Shown one piece after another: positions 13,136 to 26,800 of a stretch of DNA of 64,000 nucleotides. Within the stretch, counting starts at the first letter, position 1; every line of letters starts with the position of its first letter. The position numbers and the translations under genes are program-made. Under the pieces are notes generated by a model that worked only from the letters and a program-made list of their open reading frames with translations, was not told the origin of the DNA and did no database searches. The stretch is from positions 1,932,001-1,996,000 of the forward strand of contig JAVTVX010000005.1 in the NCBI GenBank assembly GCA_033439265.1, given 5' to 3'. The DNA is from Dillenia suffruticosa. Taxonomy: Eukaryota > Streptophyta > Magnoliopsida > Dilleniales > Dilleniaceae.

Positions 13136-13716
13136 CTCACAAGGGGTTGGTTTTCCTGAATCATATTTCTCTATTTGTATTGCTCGAACTTGAAATCTAT
13201 AGTTAATGAATTATAGCATTCTACGGTTATACTCATAGAAATTGGATAATCCGTGTGGTTTTAAAATCGATAATTTACGGATGAGATTAATACCTTTGAC
13301 CAATTACCCCGCCATTATCACTCTGCACCGTGATTTGCAGATGTGGGTTAAGAAAAACCAGATTGCTTAGGTCTTTACACAATTCGGGCCAATTAAGAAC
13401 GTGATTCTAATAAAAGGTCATGATGAATGCCAGTTTGGGGTTTGGGATTTATGGTGGGCCTGTTGTAAAATTTGAGTAGCAAGCAGAAAATAAAGAAAGG
13501 TTAAAACCTTTTCACAAATATGAAAATTGAATTTTGAAAACTATTTAAGTGAAGTATAAAACTTTATTTTAGTAATAAATGCCCTCACTATGAAATGATT
13601 TGAAAACGGGTTAAGAACAAAATAGAGAAGAGAATTTTGCATATGTTTTTCTCTTGTTTGAACTTTATTCATAGATCCAAAAGTATTTCAAAGTGTCCTG
13701 AACTAGCGCCCTTTTA

Positions 13717-13752
<36 letters not shown>

Positions 13753-14002
13753 ATATGATAGTTATAAATATAGCATTATTTTTCAAAACTTAAAAAATTT
13801 ATATCCATGGAAAAAGTTTAAATACAAATTAGAGTTTGTACACAACATATTTCTTGAGTATAAATTAGAGAGCATACAATTTCAAGTTATGTCCATCGAA
13901 AAAGTTTGGACACGATTTATTTATTTTTTTTATTCTTCTATCAATATTTTACAATGTTGTAAGTTTTCAATAAGACTAACTACAAAATGAAGGCTACCGA
14001 GT

Positions 14003-14360
14003 TTAAAGGAATCGATCTTCACGGGACAATTTTGTTGGTAGTATTGACGGTAGTGGAGTGAAGAAGATGATGCTCGGTGATGAATAACGATAACTCAAAG
14101 CTAGAATTGAAGGAACAATTGAGGGTTGAAGATTGAAGATGATTTGGTCAGGCACTCGAGGTTGATGATGATGAACGGCAAAATCTCTCATCAAAGCAGT
14201 CACATTTGAATCGAGAAAAAAGGAAATCCAGAGACGGAGAAAGAGAGAGAAAGACGAATAGCTGATTTCTTTCGTGGTTGAGGGATGAGTGAGAGAGTAT
14301 ATAAGAGGAGGTAGGAGGTGTTTGTGAGCTCAAGAAGAAGAAGAGAGGGAAAAGGAGAGG
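14003..14360 (-). other. possible minus-strand promoter/leader fragment, gene unknown
   Basis: Read on the minus strand, a TATA-like CTCTTATATAC (about 14295-14306) is followed by a pyrimidine-rich leader and two overlapping short frames of 61-66 codons that end by 14003. The composition resembles a plant 5' leader or part of an LTR. No downstream exon, LTR partner or homology was recognised, so this is only a candidate transcribed fragment. Confidence 0.25.
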
Positions 14361-14469
14361 AAGGAAAAAATGAATTAAAAATCTTTTTTTTTTATTTTGT
14401 TACGTAGATATAAATTCTTTATTTTTTTTCATAATAGAGTTTAATGAAATTAAACTACAATTGTCAACT

Positions 14470-14720
14470 TGTTTTTTTTTTTTTTGTGGTACCATGTCTT
14501 GGACATCGCTTAATATTTGGGATTTTGTCCTGATTAATCTGGACCGATCGCTGCAGCGGTTTCTTTCAGAGGGTGGGTCTTCCAACGGAGAACGCTCGAT
14601 ACATATAAGGGTCCGATACTTTTAGTAAGAGTCGAATCTCGATCATACTTAAAAATACTCAATTTCATATTTAGTTGAGATAACCCACGTTCGTATTTGT
14701 CAACCGGTTAACAATGGGAA
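14470..14720 (-). repeat. SINE-like retroposon
   Basis: On the minus strand, GATTCGACTC, close to the pol III B-box consensus GGTTCGANNC, lies about 150 bases upstream of CCAGATTAATCAGGACAAAA. A GTACCAC-A14 tail follows (a T run on the plus strand at about 14471-14485). This is the order expected of a tRNA-derived SINE. Boundaries and the A-box are uncertain. Confidence 0.4.
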
Positions 14721-17385
14721 ACAACTTGTTAAAAGTGTTTACTATGGGGGCGTAAACCGTCTATTTTGAAATTATAGTGCAAATTGAAAATAGGTAAACC
14801 CCATGGATTATTAATAATTATCCCAAAAGAATGGTTATCTTAGTAGGCGCTTCTTTTTTTACATAAGGTTGGATGCATGTAAACAAAATAGTGCGTTGGG
14901 AGGTATAAGGTAAACCCCTGTTAACCGTGATATGAATTTTATTTATTTTATTCATAATATTAATTAATTAAAATAAAAAATTTTGACAAAAATAAATCGT
15001 AAAATTTCGTAATAAAATATATAAAATTGGTTATTAAATGGTATCTTGATAAGAAGAAAGAATTTATTACTCCTAAATAAGGGGGCAAAACGGTAAGTGG
15101 GCGGCCATTTGGCTTACCAAATTAAAAGGCTAGATCAAAATTCAAACCCTAATCCATAGTTATATAAAATTTATAAATGGAATGGAGCTACAAATTTTAA
15201 CACTAAAAAATGACCAAGACTTGATCCTTTTAATAAAAGCTGGAAGACTGCAGTGATAACCAAATGAAATTTATGCAAACCCGACTAATTAATTGGTCAT
15301 ATATTTATCTGTCAAAACTTTTTAACTTTTGTTTTTCAAGATACCTAAATCATTTGGCCTGAAATATTGTAATTGGAACCAAAAGGTATTCCATTGAAGA
15401 AAGGAACTGTGATGAAGGGTTTTAGAGGGGGTATTTAAAAACTAAATTATTATTATTATTTTTTAATTTAGAGTATAGTGATACTATCTTCATTTTTTAT
15501 TAAGCTCATCATTATCGTCAATTTAGTGCCAACCCAGTATTTATTTTAAACTATTTTTTATCAATAGACTTTGATCATTTTGCGTGGTGTGATATTAAGG
15601 TGACTAATCAAACCCTCAAGATTTAGTTATAATTCTACGCAGCCCCAATATAATGGTTATTTCAAATTTTAATCCTATAGCAAAATAAATAAAATAAAAC
15701 AAAACTTGTAGAAGATTGCGAGTAAAATGTTGTCTAGCGAAAATGTTTGAAAAATATCCTCAACTAATGTGGCAACAACATGTTTGGCCAACAAACCCCT
15801 TGGTATGTCCCACAATCATAAGTTAATATTCCATGGATACAAAGTATGCCTAAAATGATGACTTTGTTTCTTAGTTGAAAATCCATAATCACCTCACGAA
15901 TAATAGTGATTGAAATTCACTTGTCTCCTTTGCAAGACAAGTACATTTGAGTATAACATTTTGTAAGTTGAAGAAATGGGGGCACCACACCCTTAATAGC
16001 CATCGAAAGAACAATGTTAGGACCAAGTCAAATTATATCACTTATTAATCAAAGATATTATTTTGATTTTTTTTTTAAACATAGCGATTCTCTTATAATG
16101 TTATTAAAGTAGGAGTTTGTCAAAGAGTTATTGCTCAATTGACACTGCTCCTTTTCCCTTAAAGATTTCGAATTTGAATCTCTTATATGTACTAAAAAAT
16201 GAATATATAAATAAAGTAGGAGTTTATCATATGGGAAAGGTTCAATTATTACTCATCTCCCTACATATTTAAGGCTGAAACATTTTGATTCCACATATTG
16301 CATCCCCAAAATTTTTAAATATTTTTCTTATTTTTCTATTAATAAAGACAAAGATTATTTATCTAATGATATTATTTGTTATTTTAAATTAAAATAAATG
16401 AACCTATGCAAATGCACGACCGCAGGACTAGTTGTAATGTAAAATATACACATAAACGATTTAGTTTAATTTATTTTTATTTTGTCTTATTATATTTATG
16501 ATATTTTTTAAGTAAAGAAATACCTTTTAATAAAAAAAATAAAATTCTGCAAATAGAAATTAAAATTTCCTCTGAAAATTATTAATTATTTGCATTGAAA
16601 AATTGCAACAACTCTTAACTTCACCAAAATTTAACTTTCTCGAAAGGAGTCAAGATTAAATAATTTTTTTACTCAATTGCAAAATCACAATAATATTTCT
16701 CTTGGTTAGAGGAATTCACTTCTCTATTCGTCTCAAGTTTGGTATATTATTTTTTCCTCGTAAAACTAGAACCTAGGAATATTATGCATGTGAAACTTTG
16801 TAAAAAAATTAAAAATAATTTTGCTTATAACAAAGGAAAAAAGGAAAAATGTTTTTAAAAGATGAATATCTGAGAAAAAAATAAGAAAATGGAATTATGA
16901 ATTATTAATAGGGAGTTATTGGGTAATTTTTTTTTTCCTTTAAAAAAGTTTAGTACAAAACTCAAAACACTGAATCTTAAAAATATTAATAGTAAAGATA
17001 AGAAAACTTTTTCCTAAAAGTCAAATATTACTATAAAGAAGAAGCCCACGACATAACATATTTAATTAACTTTTTACGCTTGAAACGAAGATATAATAAA
17101 TAAAATGTCAAAAAATAGAATTTAGTTCTCATAAAGACACACGAATAGACTGAGAAATGTTTTATTTTTATTTTTTGTGTTATTTTCTTTATTTTTGATT
17201 TCAAATTTTAATTCTATATACTTTTTAATTCTTAATTTTTAGTTTTTATTTTTTATTTTTAAATTTTTTATATCTATTATATTTTGTTTGTCAAACGCTT
17301 GAATTCAAAAATTGAAATTAAGATTCACGTTATTGTTATTATTATAAAAACTCATAAATTTTTTAGTCATCTTACCAATTCTACC

Positions 17386-17779
17386 CTATGTTGCACGAAA
17401 ACAGAAACGGATACGAAATAATACAGTGAAACGATATTTTATAAAAATATAGGAAACGAAAACGTAGACAAATATGTAAATATAAAAAATATAAGGATTT
17501 TTATATAAATATTAATTATTTTTTTAAAAATAATAGAATAACCATATTTTATAATAAAAATAAAAAAATAATCAAATATATAATTATTAAACGTAAGATA
17601 AATAATATAAAAATAGAAATTATGATTAAATAAATAAATAATTCATTAAATATAAAAATATATATATATATATATATAAAAATATAAGAACTTTTGTATA
17701 AATATTAATTAATTTAACGTACGAAAATATTTCAAAAACGGGGAAAACGCTAGTATTCAGAAATTTCCGTGTATCATAG
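17386..17779 (+). mobile_element. AT-rich hAT-type MITE, 394 bp (family copy A)
   Basis: An exact 8-bp target-site duplication ATTCTACC (17378-17385 and 17780-17787) brackets the element. Its ends CTATGTTGCACGAAAAC and CTATGATACACGGAAAT (right end, opposite strand) are imperfect inverted repeats. The interior is very AT-rich with no coding frame. The same sequence recurs in opposite orientation at 31095-31512, for example ATAACCATATTTTATAATAA in both, so this is a multi-copy family. Confidence 0.85.
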
Positions 17780-17852
17780 ATTCTACCATCCCTGCCACTC
17801 CCACCTCCGTCAAATATTTTTTTGAATCTTTTCTTCTATACCTCTACAAATT

Positions 17853-17893
<41 letters not shown>

Positions 17894-17894
17894 G
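17853..17894. repeat. (GA)n microsatellite
   Basis: A GA-dinucleotide run with one GGGA interruption. Confidence 0.95.
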
Positions 17895-19700
17895 TGGGTA
17901 CAGATTCGGGTTAGCATTAGGATTTGTGTTTCATGAAATAGACTCTTCATCAAGACAATAAAAGAACCCCAAAACAGATTAACAGTAGCCAGTAATCAAT
18001 CTCTTATCAACCTATGCTATTCTTTGTGGTTTTCCTTTCGTATCTTGCTGAGTTGAGGGAAAAAAAAAAAAGAAAAAGAAAAAAATCACGTGTCTTTGTA
18101 TATACATAATGCTATATGTACAAATAATAATCGAACCGTTGAATTTCATAGAAAATAATTTTTATAGACATAATAAGATTTTCTAACAAGATGCAATTAA
18201 TGACTTTTTCAATTTGATTAGCAAAAATATTATAACACTTAGTTAAATATCACTGTATGGTGTGAACATGTTTTCTGCGAACGTTCTATGAAAGCCACAC
18301 AACCGGCTCAGGAATGGTCTTACATAAGACATTGACATATGCTTGATTGTTTTGACCATTCTACGAAATGGGCTTAGTTTTCTTTGATTTGTTCAATCTA
18401 TTTAAAGAAATGGGTCATTTTCTTATGAATATTATTTTATTGTCCCATACAATGTGACCCAATTAAGACACCTCAAAAAAATTGTGGGGTCCAAATCCAA
18501 ACCCATAGCATCGCACAAACTTCTTTTGCTTGTCACTTAGTGATGGCATTTTCTTTTTTTTTTCCTAAAAATCATATTTAAATTATTTTAACTCGAACTA
18601 AAATCAGACATAAATTAGTAAAGAACTATCACATATAATTTTTTTATTACCATGACTTCAACAAAAGATCATGATTATAAAATCTAACTATTCATTCTAC
18701 CAATTTAACCGTCCCTTAGTTAGCATCAGCATTTCTAGTTGTTTATCATGTGTATGTCATTCTCAATTTTTATTTATGAATGAAAAAGGAAAGAGAAAAA
18801 CTAATGTTTGGTATTCCTAGTCATTATTCATGCACCCACAAAGAATGCTCATCAAACGGCATCGAGTATAACATCTTACTGCTATCCGACGGTGGGAGAT
18901 CTCTTGTGGGGTCAACATTTGTAAAGACAAATCCCACGTTTGTATTCACTGAAGTTGTGGTCGGCACAAGATGCTATTCATTAACATTGAAGTTTCCGGT
19001 TTGTAGTGCATGCACCACGACCGACTTGCTGGGGATTTCTACCGTCTTAATGATGTTAACAGTCACAGTGTTTCTAATTATTAAAATACTGTTTAAAAAT
19101 TATAAATTATTTTATTAAAATAAGGAATTTCTAGAATCAAATATCATTACCAATACTAATAAAAATTATATAAAAATTCTCTATTCGTCATATCCAAAAT
19201 TTAAAAAGGAAACCCCAGAAATTAATGTTATAAAAATGAAAAATTTAATAATCAAATTTTTTTGAATGCATTATATTATATTTAGTTATTTCTGATAAAA
19301 TTAAAATAAAAAACAGAAAAAAAAAGGAAGAAAACGACTTTGCTGATTACATAAATGCGAAGGGTAAAAAATGTAGTTTTGAAGAAAATATGAACTTTTC
19401 TAATGCATGATCACAAATCTAGGAAATTTTCCCCTGCAAATTTTGTGCATAGAGATTGAAAGCTGTCAAATCTCTAAAGAACAGCCTGTGGTTGTGCCCT
19501 AGGAATTGGATGAGTGATGATCAAATCAATAAATTATTTATCACACACTCAATACATATCCTTAAAAACATATAATATGTATGCATTTAAATTTTCATTT
19601 TTTATTATTATTTTTTAAAAAAGTTGTGCCGTGTGCTCTTAACAACTGGCATTTTTTTTTCGTTAGTTGGTGCTATATTTGTTTTTTCGAGATGAGGATG
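17895..19700. other. intergenic DNA upstream of the CCCH gene
   Basis: Mostly AT-rich. The 112-codon plus-strand frame at 18780-19118 has no recognised homology and ends in AT-rich low-complexity codons. The last few hundred bases probably include the promoter of the CCCH gene. A GA-rich stretch (19717-19790) immediately precedes its leader. Confidence 0.45.
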
Positions 19701-19803
19701 ATGTCGCTTTTAGAAGTAGAGAGAGAGAGAGAGCGAGAGGGAGAGGGAAAGGGAGGAGACTTTGAGAAAGAGGGGGAGGGAGGAAGTAGAAACTAAATCT
19801 ACC

Positions 19804-19872
19804 ATGGCTGCTGCTGCTGCTTCTTCTTCTTCTTCCTCTTCTTCTTCTTCTTCTATGTTCTTCTGCTGCTAA
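19804..19872 (+). promoter_or_regulatory. upstream ORF in the CCCH gene leader, Ala5-Ser11 type
   Basis: An ATG in a favourable context (ACCATGG) opens a 22-codon frame. It encodes Met, five Ala, eleven Ser, then MFFCC, and stops at TAA (19870-19872). It lies in the probable first, non-coding exon of the CCCH-LOTUS-RRM gene, whose main ATG is at 20833 after an intron ending at 20821. Because its ATG context is strong, it could reduce initiation at the main ORF. The exact transcription start and first donor site are not determined. Confidence 0.5.
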
Positions 19873-20832
19873 TCATTTCTCTGACTTGAGAATTTTGTGG
19901 GTTCGTTTCGATCTGTTTCCCTTTTTAATTGAGTTTTCATTTTCGTGTTTTAAAAAATTCAATTTTGGTTCGTGGGTTTCTTGATATGTGTATTTCTAAT
20001 GGTTCTTGTAGGGTTTCATTTTGACTGATGTAGAAAAGATGTGTTTTCTGGATCTGGTTTTCAAACTTCCAACTTCTGAATTCGTGTTTTGCCCTTTTAA
20101 ATTCTGGTTCTTTTGCACTTCAAATACTTCTTCTTTTGAATTTTGAGAAATTATAAATAACGAAATTGTGTTTCAAATGAACCTAAAAAGTTGTAATGGT
20201 TTATTTGGCTTGAAGTAGTTTGTATTTTTTTCCTTAATTTATTTTTTATTTTTTACTTTTACTTTTTTCCTTCAAGCGGCGTTTTCTCCTTTTTTTTTTT
20301 TCTCTTTTTCTTTGAGAAGACCACCAATTAGTAGTACATGTTATATAATTTACTTAATTTTGTTCCATTTGTGGAGAAAGATTACCTCTAGTGTTTTCTT
20401 CCGTAAAATTGCAGAGATGTGCTTCCCTTTCGTAAGTTTTGTTAATTATAGTGACTGCACTCTTTTGTAGTTTTGTATATTTTATGTCCAGTCCACAAAA
20501 AGGGCTGCATTCATCCTCCAAATTTATTTTTCACATGTTATTTCTGGATTTGGTGTATTAAAAAAAAAAGAAAAAAAAAACTGTTCTTAGCCAGGACCAT
20601 GCTTAGACATCCTAATCTCTTTGTGGGGTTGTATTCTGTTTAAAGCCTGAGACAAGGTAGTATCAAACATTAGAAATCTTAAATCTGTGGTTTGGCAATG
20701 TTTTTATTCTATGGGTCGGTATGTTGATTATGCTCCATACCATGTTTGGTTCTTAGGTTTTTCATTTTTTATTTATTTTTTATTTTATTTTTTTCCTGAT
20801 TGTTGTTGGTTTATTTTGCAGTGACTAGGTAT

Positions 20833-23408
20833 ATGGAAATGGACTTGTCAGATTCAACCAGAATAGTGTTTGATAGAATTCAAAAGTTAGAACCAGAGAA
20901 TGTTGCAAAAATAGTTGGATACTTACTTTTACAAGAACATGGTGAACACGAAATGATTAGGCTGGCCTTTGGTCCTGATAGATTGATCCATAGCTTAATT
21001 TACAAAGCCAAAATTGAACTTGGGTTGATTTCTAAACCCCCAATTTCTGCTCCTGTTTCTCCATCCATTCCTCAAAGTCCTGTTCCTTTAGCTGATTATA
21101 CACCCTTGAATCCCTTCTCACAAGCCTCATCACGCCGAGTTCCAACTTCTCATTGGGACCATGAACCTGTCAATGAGCAGCCTCCGATTCATAACTCCGA
21201 TATTTCGCCTTTGATATACGATGCTATTTGTGATGAGTATAAGCTGCAACAGTCCTTAGAGGTGCAGTTAGAAGCTTCCAACCAAGGAGTGTCAAGGGAC
21301 TATTACGCTGCCCTTGGTAACCTGACTTCAAGAAATCATAGAAGATCTTTAGAATTTCCAGTTAAGGTTTGCCATTACTTTAGCAAGGGATTTTGTAAAC
21401 ATGGAAGTAGTTGTAGGTACTCTCACGGGCAATCATTTCCCGACAACTTCGCCCAAATAGTTAGTTCTACTTTGAGTGATTTTGCCAATGATGATCATGT
21501 TTTTTCACCTGGGTCACTTGAGAAATTGGAGGTAGAGATCACAGAACTTCTCAAGTCAAGGAGGGGTAGTCCGGTTACAATTGCTTCTCTACCCATGATG
21601 TATTATGAGAAATATGGTAGGATTCTTCAGGCTGATGGGTATCTAACTGAAAGCCAAAGACATGGGAAAGCAGGGTATGGTTTGACGAAGCTTTTGGCTA
21701 GATTGAAGAACCGTTTTCGGCTTATTGAGAAGTATAGTATTGTGATCCTTTCTCTTTCATTCTTTCAATTTTCTGAGCAATTACTAATGAAAGATTGATT
21801 CATATGTTTGTGTTACAGGCCACATGGACAACATTGTGTGATTTTGGCAGAAGACGCTCCAAAACTCATGGACAATCGGGGTGAACAAAGTGATCCGGGT
21901 CAAATTGTCAGTGGGTCAAGGCAAATATATCTTACTTTCCCAGCTGAGAGCACTTTTTCAGAGGATGATGTCTCTAACTACTTCAAGTAAGTCACATATA
22001 AATTCTCCTGAATGAAATAGAAGATGGTATTTTTTTTGTTGATGAGGTTGCTTGATGTTTTTGGAAATTCTGAATGTTTGCAGTACCTTTGGACCTGTTC
22101 AAGATGTAAGGATTCCTTGCCAGCAGAAACGGATGTTTGGATTTGTGACTTTTGAAAATTCAGAAACTGTCAGGACAATTCTTTCAAAAGGGAATCCTCA
22201 CTTTGTGTGTGGTGCTCGTGTTCTCGTCAAACCTTACAGAGAAAAATCAAAACTAATTGACAGGTAAAGTTACTGTACCTACCTTCCTGACTTAACTAAA
22301 ACACTGGAGGAAAAGAAAGAAAAAAAGGGCACCATTGAATTGAATATTCATTACATTACCTGTCAACAATGTCAGGTAATCTCCAAAATTTTAATTTTGC
22401 GTGGCTCAATATACTGGTAGGTGAGTGACATCACCTTCTAATTGCATAAGCCTAACAAGTTTCAAATTTTAGTATGAGCAAAAGAAGTTCAACATGTACC
22501 ATTCATCTGGTAACTGAACTCAATAGAGGGCATTAAGTATGAACTTGTATTGCAGGAAGTGTCAAGACAAATTTGAACCTCCTTTGTTTTATCCCAGACG
22601 CCATGTGGGCATGGATTACGAGCTTCGCTCAAGTGAGTAAAAGTCCCTTTTCTCCTTGAACTAACAAACTTAAAGGGCTTGTATCCTTTCTTCTCATGTT
22701 TTCTATGTTAAACGGCAGGCAGATAACCCTGCACCAACAAAACACTGAATTTTTCATTATGACTGATCTGCATGATATTTTCAAAAGAACATGTTTGCAG
22801 CTAATTCATTAGATATATAGCTGAGGAGCAAAAAGGATTGAATTGTTCAGTATTTAACCTATTACCATACCATTTCCAACGTTTTTTTTCTTTTCAGCAC
22901 CAAGAGGATATGAGACCCCTCAAATGCTTAGGAAGCAATTCATGGAAGATTATGAACGTGCTTTGGAGCTTGAGAGCATGCGTTTGTCAGAGCTAAGACT
23001 CAGCCAAAAACCTCTTACTGGTCACCGATATTTTGGCAATACCATTGCCATGGAAGAGTTGAATATTAATGAAGGTAAATAGTTTTATTTACTTCCCTTT
23101 CTTTCACACTTCTTCGTATTAACATGACCGATAAAGTTTCCATCTGCAGAATTCAGTTACCTCCTTGATGTTCTGAACAATAGTAACTCGGCCAGTGCTG
23201 ATAAACCTAGGCAAACAAGCACCAATTACCAGGATCAAGATACGTATGTATCGGCATTCTTTCTACATATAGTTCTTTGGCTGCAGCATCTACTTCTCCT
23301 GACAATTCTGTTCTTGTGCTCTTCACCTATTTCAGTACCGGAGGACTTGATCTTCCAGAGAATCCATTTGCATCTCCAATTGCAAGTGGGATATCTACTT
23401 TCACGTAG
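20833..23408 (+). CDS. CCCH zinc finger, LOTUS-like and RRM RNA-binding protein (C3H18/C3H53-type)
   Basis: Eight exons are inferred: a leader exon, then coding 20833-21731, 21819-21986, 22084-22263, 22556-22632, 22898-23074, 23150-23243 and 23336-23408. All introns are GT-AG, and the joined frame is 1668 nt (555 residues) with no internal stop. The N-terminus ([17 protein letters not shown], about 12-28) is the conserved helical start of this plant family. A C-x7-C-x5-C-x3-H zinc finger lies at about 179-197. About 228-313 resemble an OST-HTH/LOTUS fold ([26 protein letters not shown]). An RRM follows at about 336-412 with RNP1-like MFGFVTF. The C-terminal part is low in recognisable motifs. 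The family is thought to bind RNA; the specific target cannot be read. The start is the first ATG after the acceptor at 20820-20821; a second in-frame ATG lies two codons on. The 3' UTR runs to about 23.85 kb. Confidence 0.93.
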
Positions 23409-23859
23409 GCACAGCCAAAGAGAATAAATGTCGAGTGATAGAGCTTTGGTTTCAGAGGCAAATCATAGTACACAACCTTCCCTCTTTACTTTTTTCCTTC
23501 TTTCCCAAATTCTCTACTTGATTCGCAGATCAAATGAAGCTCACTACAAGTAAATACTACAAACGAAGGGCGGCGTATATCAGCAGGCAGTTGGCTAAAC
23601 TTCTAGTCAGGTTCATGAAGGTTGCTTAGGAAAATTTCCCATCATACAGAAAGAAAGATACATGTAAGATAGTTATTTTACAGTTGCATAACCAGAAAAG
23701 AAGCAAAGATCCCCTTTGGGCTTTGTAGAGGAGATTTGTCAATATAGAAAGTTTAGAAGACGAGCAGCAGCAGTTCAGAGGGCTGAGAGAGCGAGTGTAT
23801 CATCCCTCTTGAAATAGGAAAATAGAGATGAAAATTAATGTCTTAAAGATTTAAGGTTT

Positions 23860-26800
23860 TTTTTTTTTTTTTTAAGCATCTTGGTTTTAGTTATCTCACA
23901 TGTGCTGGAGAAAAAAAAACAGGTCTTATAATAAATATGTTATCAAATTTCCTATTCGTTGACTAGTTCTGATATTTCATGTGGTTGAGTTTATGTTTTT
24001 GAATAAGCAAAATATTTGAATTCTAAATTTAAAATTTTTCGCTTATCAATTCAAATTACTCAAAACTTATTATAAAAATTCAAAATTCCAATTTTACCTC
24101 TTTTTCTTGCATTCAAAAGGAAAAGTTACCTTTTTTTTCCAAGCGAAACCTCAAGGTTAACAGATAAAATATTAGATAACTCGATACTTTCACGGGTGTA
24201 TAAAATTTGGTGTTTTGTATAACATCAAACATTATTCTTTTGTCCACTCTGTCATTATAAATCAATATTTGCTTCATCAAAACAGTAACCAGAGGCCCCA
24301 CATGGCTCTCATTAACCAGCTATTGCAAGTGGGTATAAAAAAATTTAGTCGGAGTTGATTTTTTGACCCCTTCTTAGGTCTAAGTTTTCAGTTCTTTTAG
24401 TTGCTAATTGGAGATTGGATCGAGAGCAAGGTGAAATTTGGACTAGGATTGTGTGTGCCGAATTGCAAATGAAGTCATCACTTTGATCTTTCGATCGTGT
24501 GCCGTCCCACTTGGTTGAATTTGTAAAGACAGTAGGATAAGGATAACAGCTCCCCCCAGATATATTATATAAGTAGATCATGTGCTTTTTGGAACCCTCG
24601 TCTCTCGGAAGGAGTTGAAACATGGCATCTTTCAAATTCAAATGAACCTAGCTAGTTGGGATTTGGTGGGTTTACGGTGACTTGTAGAAGAAACTTAGGT
24701 GGCAAATAAAGTATTAGCAAATTCAATCTTGTACGCACACCTTATTTTTCTTATGTTGAAGGTTATCATTATCTTGTTTCGCTGTGTATTGATAAAAGCC
24801 CAATGCTTTCTTGAGTAAGACCCTCAATTGCTACCGGGAAATCCGAGTCAAAACACCCGTGTAATGGTACGACGATTTATTTTTTTTAATTATAGATCTT
24901 AAGTTTAAATATGAAAATATAAAAATAGAATTTAGGAGAATAAATTCCTTAATAGAACTTACAATAATCAGATAAAATTATTCAAACAGAATCTAAACGT
25001 GAATCAATTAAAATAAAAAGATTCAAATTTGACTGTAAAATCATCTTGCGGGCATATCATGTTAGGCCCTCCATGAGGGCATATGAAATTATGATATTAT
25101 TGATTGACAGTGACATGCCAAAAAATATATGATTAAGTTGTTAAATTTTATTCGTCAAAACAGTGTCCATTAGCCATGAAGCAACATAAACCATAAATAA
25201 GTCTTCTATGAAATAGTTCAGTGGTCATAATTTTTTTCTTTTAATCTGATAATTTCAAATTTGAATTTTCGTGTAATCAAAAATAAATAAACTACAAATA
25301 AAATACCAGAATTTATACAATTAGTATGTCATTTAATAATTTAGCAGTAAGCATACACAAGTGGGCATGTACAGACATCCTATATAATTCATATTTGTCT
25401 CGTTCGTTGTCTTCATGAATCATGACCTATTAAATAGTTTGGCATACACCCTCAGGCTTAATACTTGCAGGGTTCGCAAATCATAAAATAAAATCTAACA
25501 TTTTCCTCTCCGGATTTAAAAAAAAAAAAAATCACGTTGAAGCAGAGTAACCCAACTTCCTTATGTTTGATACTTTGAAATTCAAAATTAGAACATGCAA
25601 AAAAAAAAAAAAAAAGGATTGGCATAGTACAGCTGCTACTTGCATAGACCAATCACAGGACAGGTGAGGAAAACAAATACGACCCAGGAACAAGTAAATG
25701 CTGCCGAATCATTGTATAAGCCAAGCTATTCTTATAGATAATTGACTTTCAATAGCGTTGTCCAAAACATGTATTTGTCAGAAAAAAATGCTATTTTCCT
25801 TTACAGGTTTAGACAGCTAGATTGATGGCGATTGCAAGTATTTAAAAATGACAGACCAGTTTGTTCAATTCTTTGCGACCTTTAAGATAAATCATGTTTC
25901 AAGTTTGTGCCTGGAGCAAGAGATTTCATAAAAAATTAAAATATAGAAAGCAAGCATTTAGTCGGAATATTAAAATCAAGAAGTTAGTTGAATTGAATAT
26001 CTATCAAGTCACCATGAAAACTTTTCTGCCAGAAAATGAAGCATATGTAGATAACAAAAAGGATCAAAATTTACCAGATTATCAGCATTCAACGTCGAAT
26101 TGTCAAGGCTAAATGTTTAAAAAAAAATTAAAAAAAGGCACCTTTAACTACATGACAAAAATGGAAGTCTTATGAACCTATATATAACAATGCCCATCAA
26201 TCTGAGGAAGGAAAATGAAATTGAGATGTTGGTGCAAAAAGTCGAAATTCTTTATCATGTCCTCTGCTGTGGTCCGAAGATTATAAACCTGGGGGAATAA
26301 AGTTTGAATGTTAGAGTACCAACGCAATTAAAATAGCTATGTGCAAGATCCAAATGCAAATGATGGAAAAGTGCTTTTGGCAAAAGAGACGTCAGAATAA
26401 TGTCCATTAACCAGCGTTTACCTAAGTTACAGAGAATAAAACTATTTCTAGTTGTCTAAACAAACAACTCTTAAATGGAGAATTTATTCCACTAGAAGAG
26501 GCCTGCTGACTAGTTCCTGAACAGCCTGAGACCTTTGATTTCAGCTTGTCACAATTTATCGCAGTTATACTCTATCAGCAATATCATAATATGTAGCTAA
26601 TTCATTACCAAAAATAAGTCAACAGGTATTTTCGTAATGTAGCTAAATCATTACCAAAAATAGAAGAATTGTGTTAGAGAATATATTGTCAATAAGTATA
26701 GGAACAACCATGTTCATCCAGAAAGATGTCAAGTAAATAGCATGGCATGTTAACAAGATTTCATGGCAAAGCAACCAATAGGCCAATTTCTACATTAAGC

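Larger units (their letters stand above)
13039..17377. other. AT-rich intergenic DNA
   Basis: No coding gene is supported. It contains the SINE-like fragments at 13.1 and 14.5 kb, an A32 homopolymer (13719-13750), and a CT-rich (minus strand) leader-like region at 14.0-14.4 kb described separately. The rest is AT-rich with dense stops. Confidence 0.55.

Noticed and set aside
18780-19118. 112-codon plus-strand frame
   Set aside because: No recognised homology, no splice or leader context, and it ends in AT-rich low-complexity codons. It could be real but cannot be supported.
24345-24641. 98-codon minus-strand frame; considered as an organelle DNA insertion
   Set aside because: No organellar gene could be recognised and no boundary was visible.
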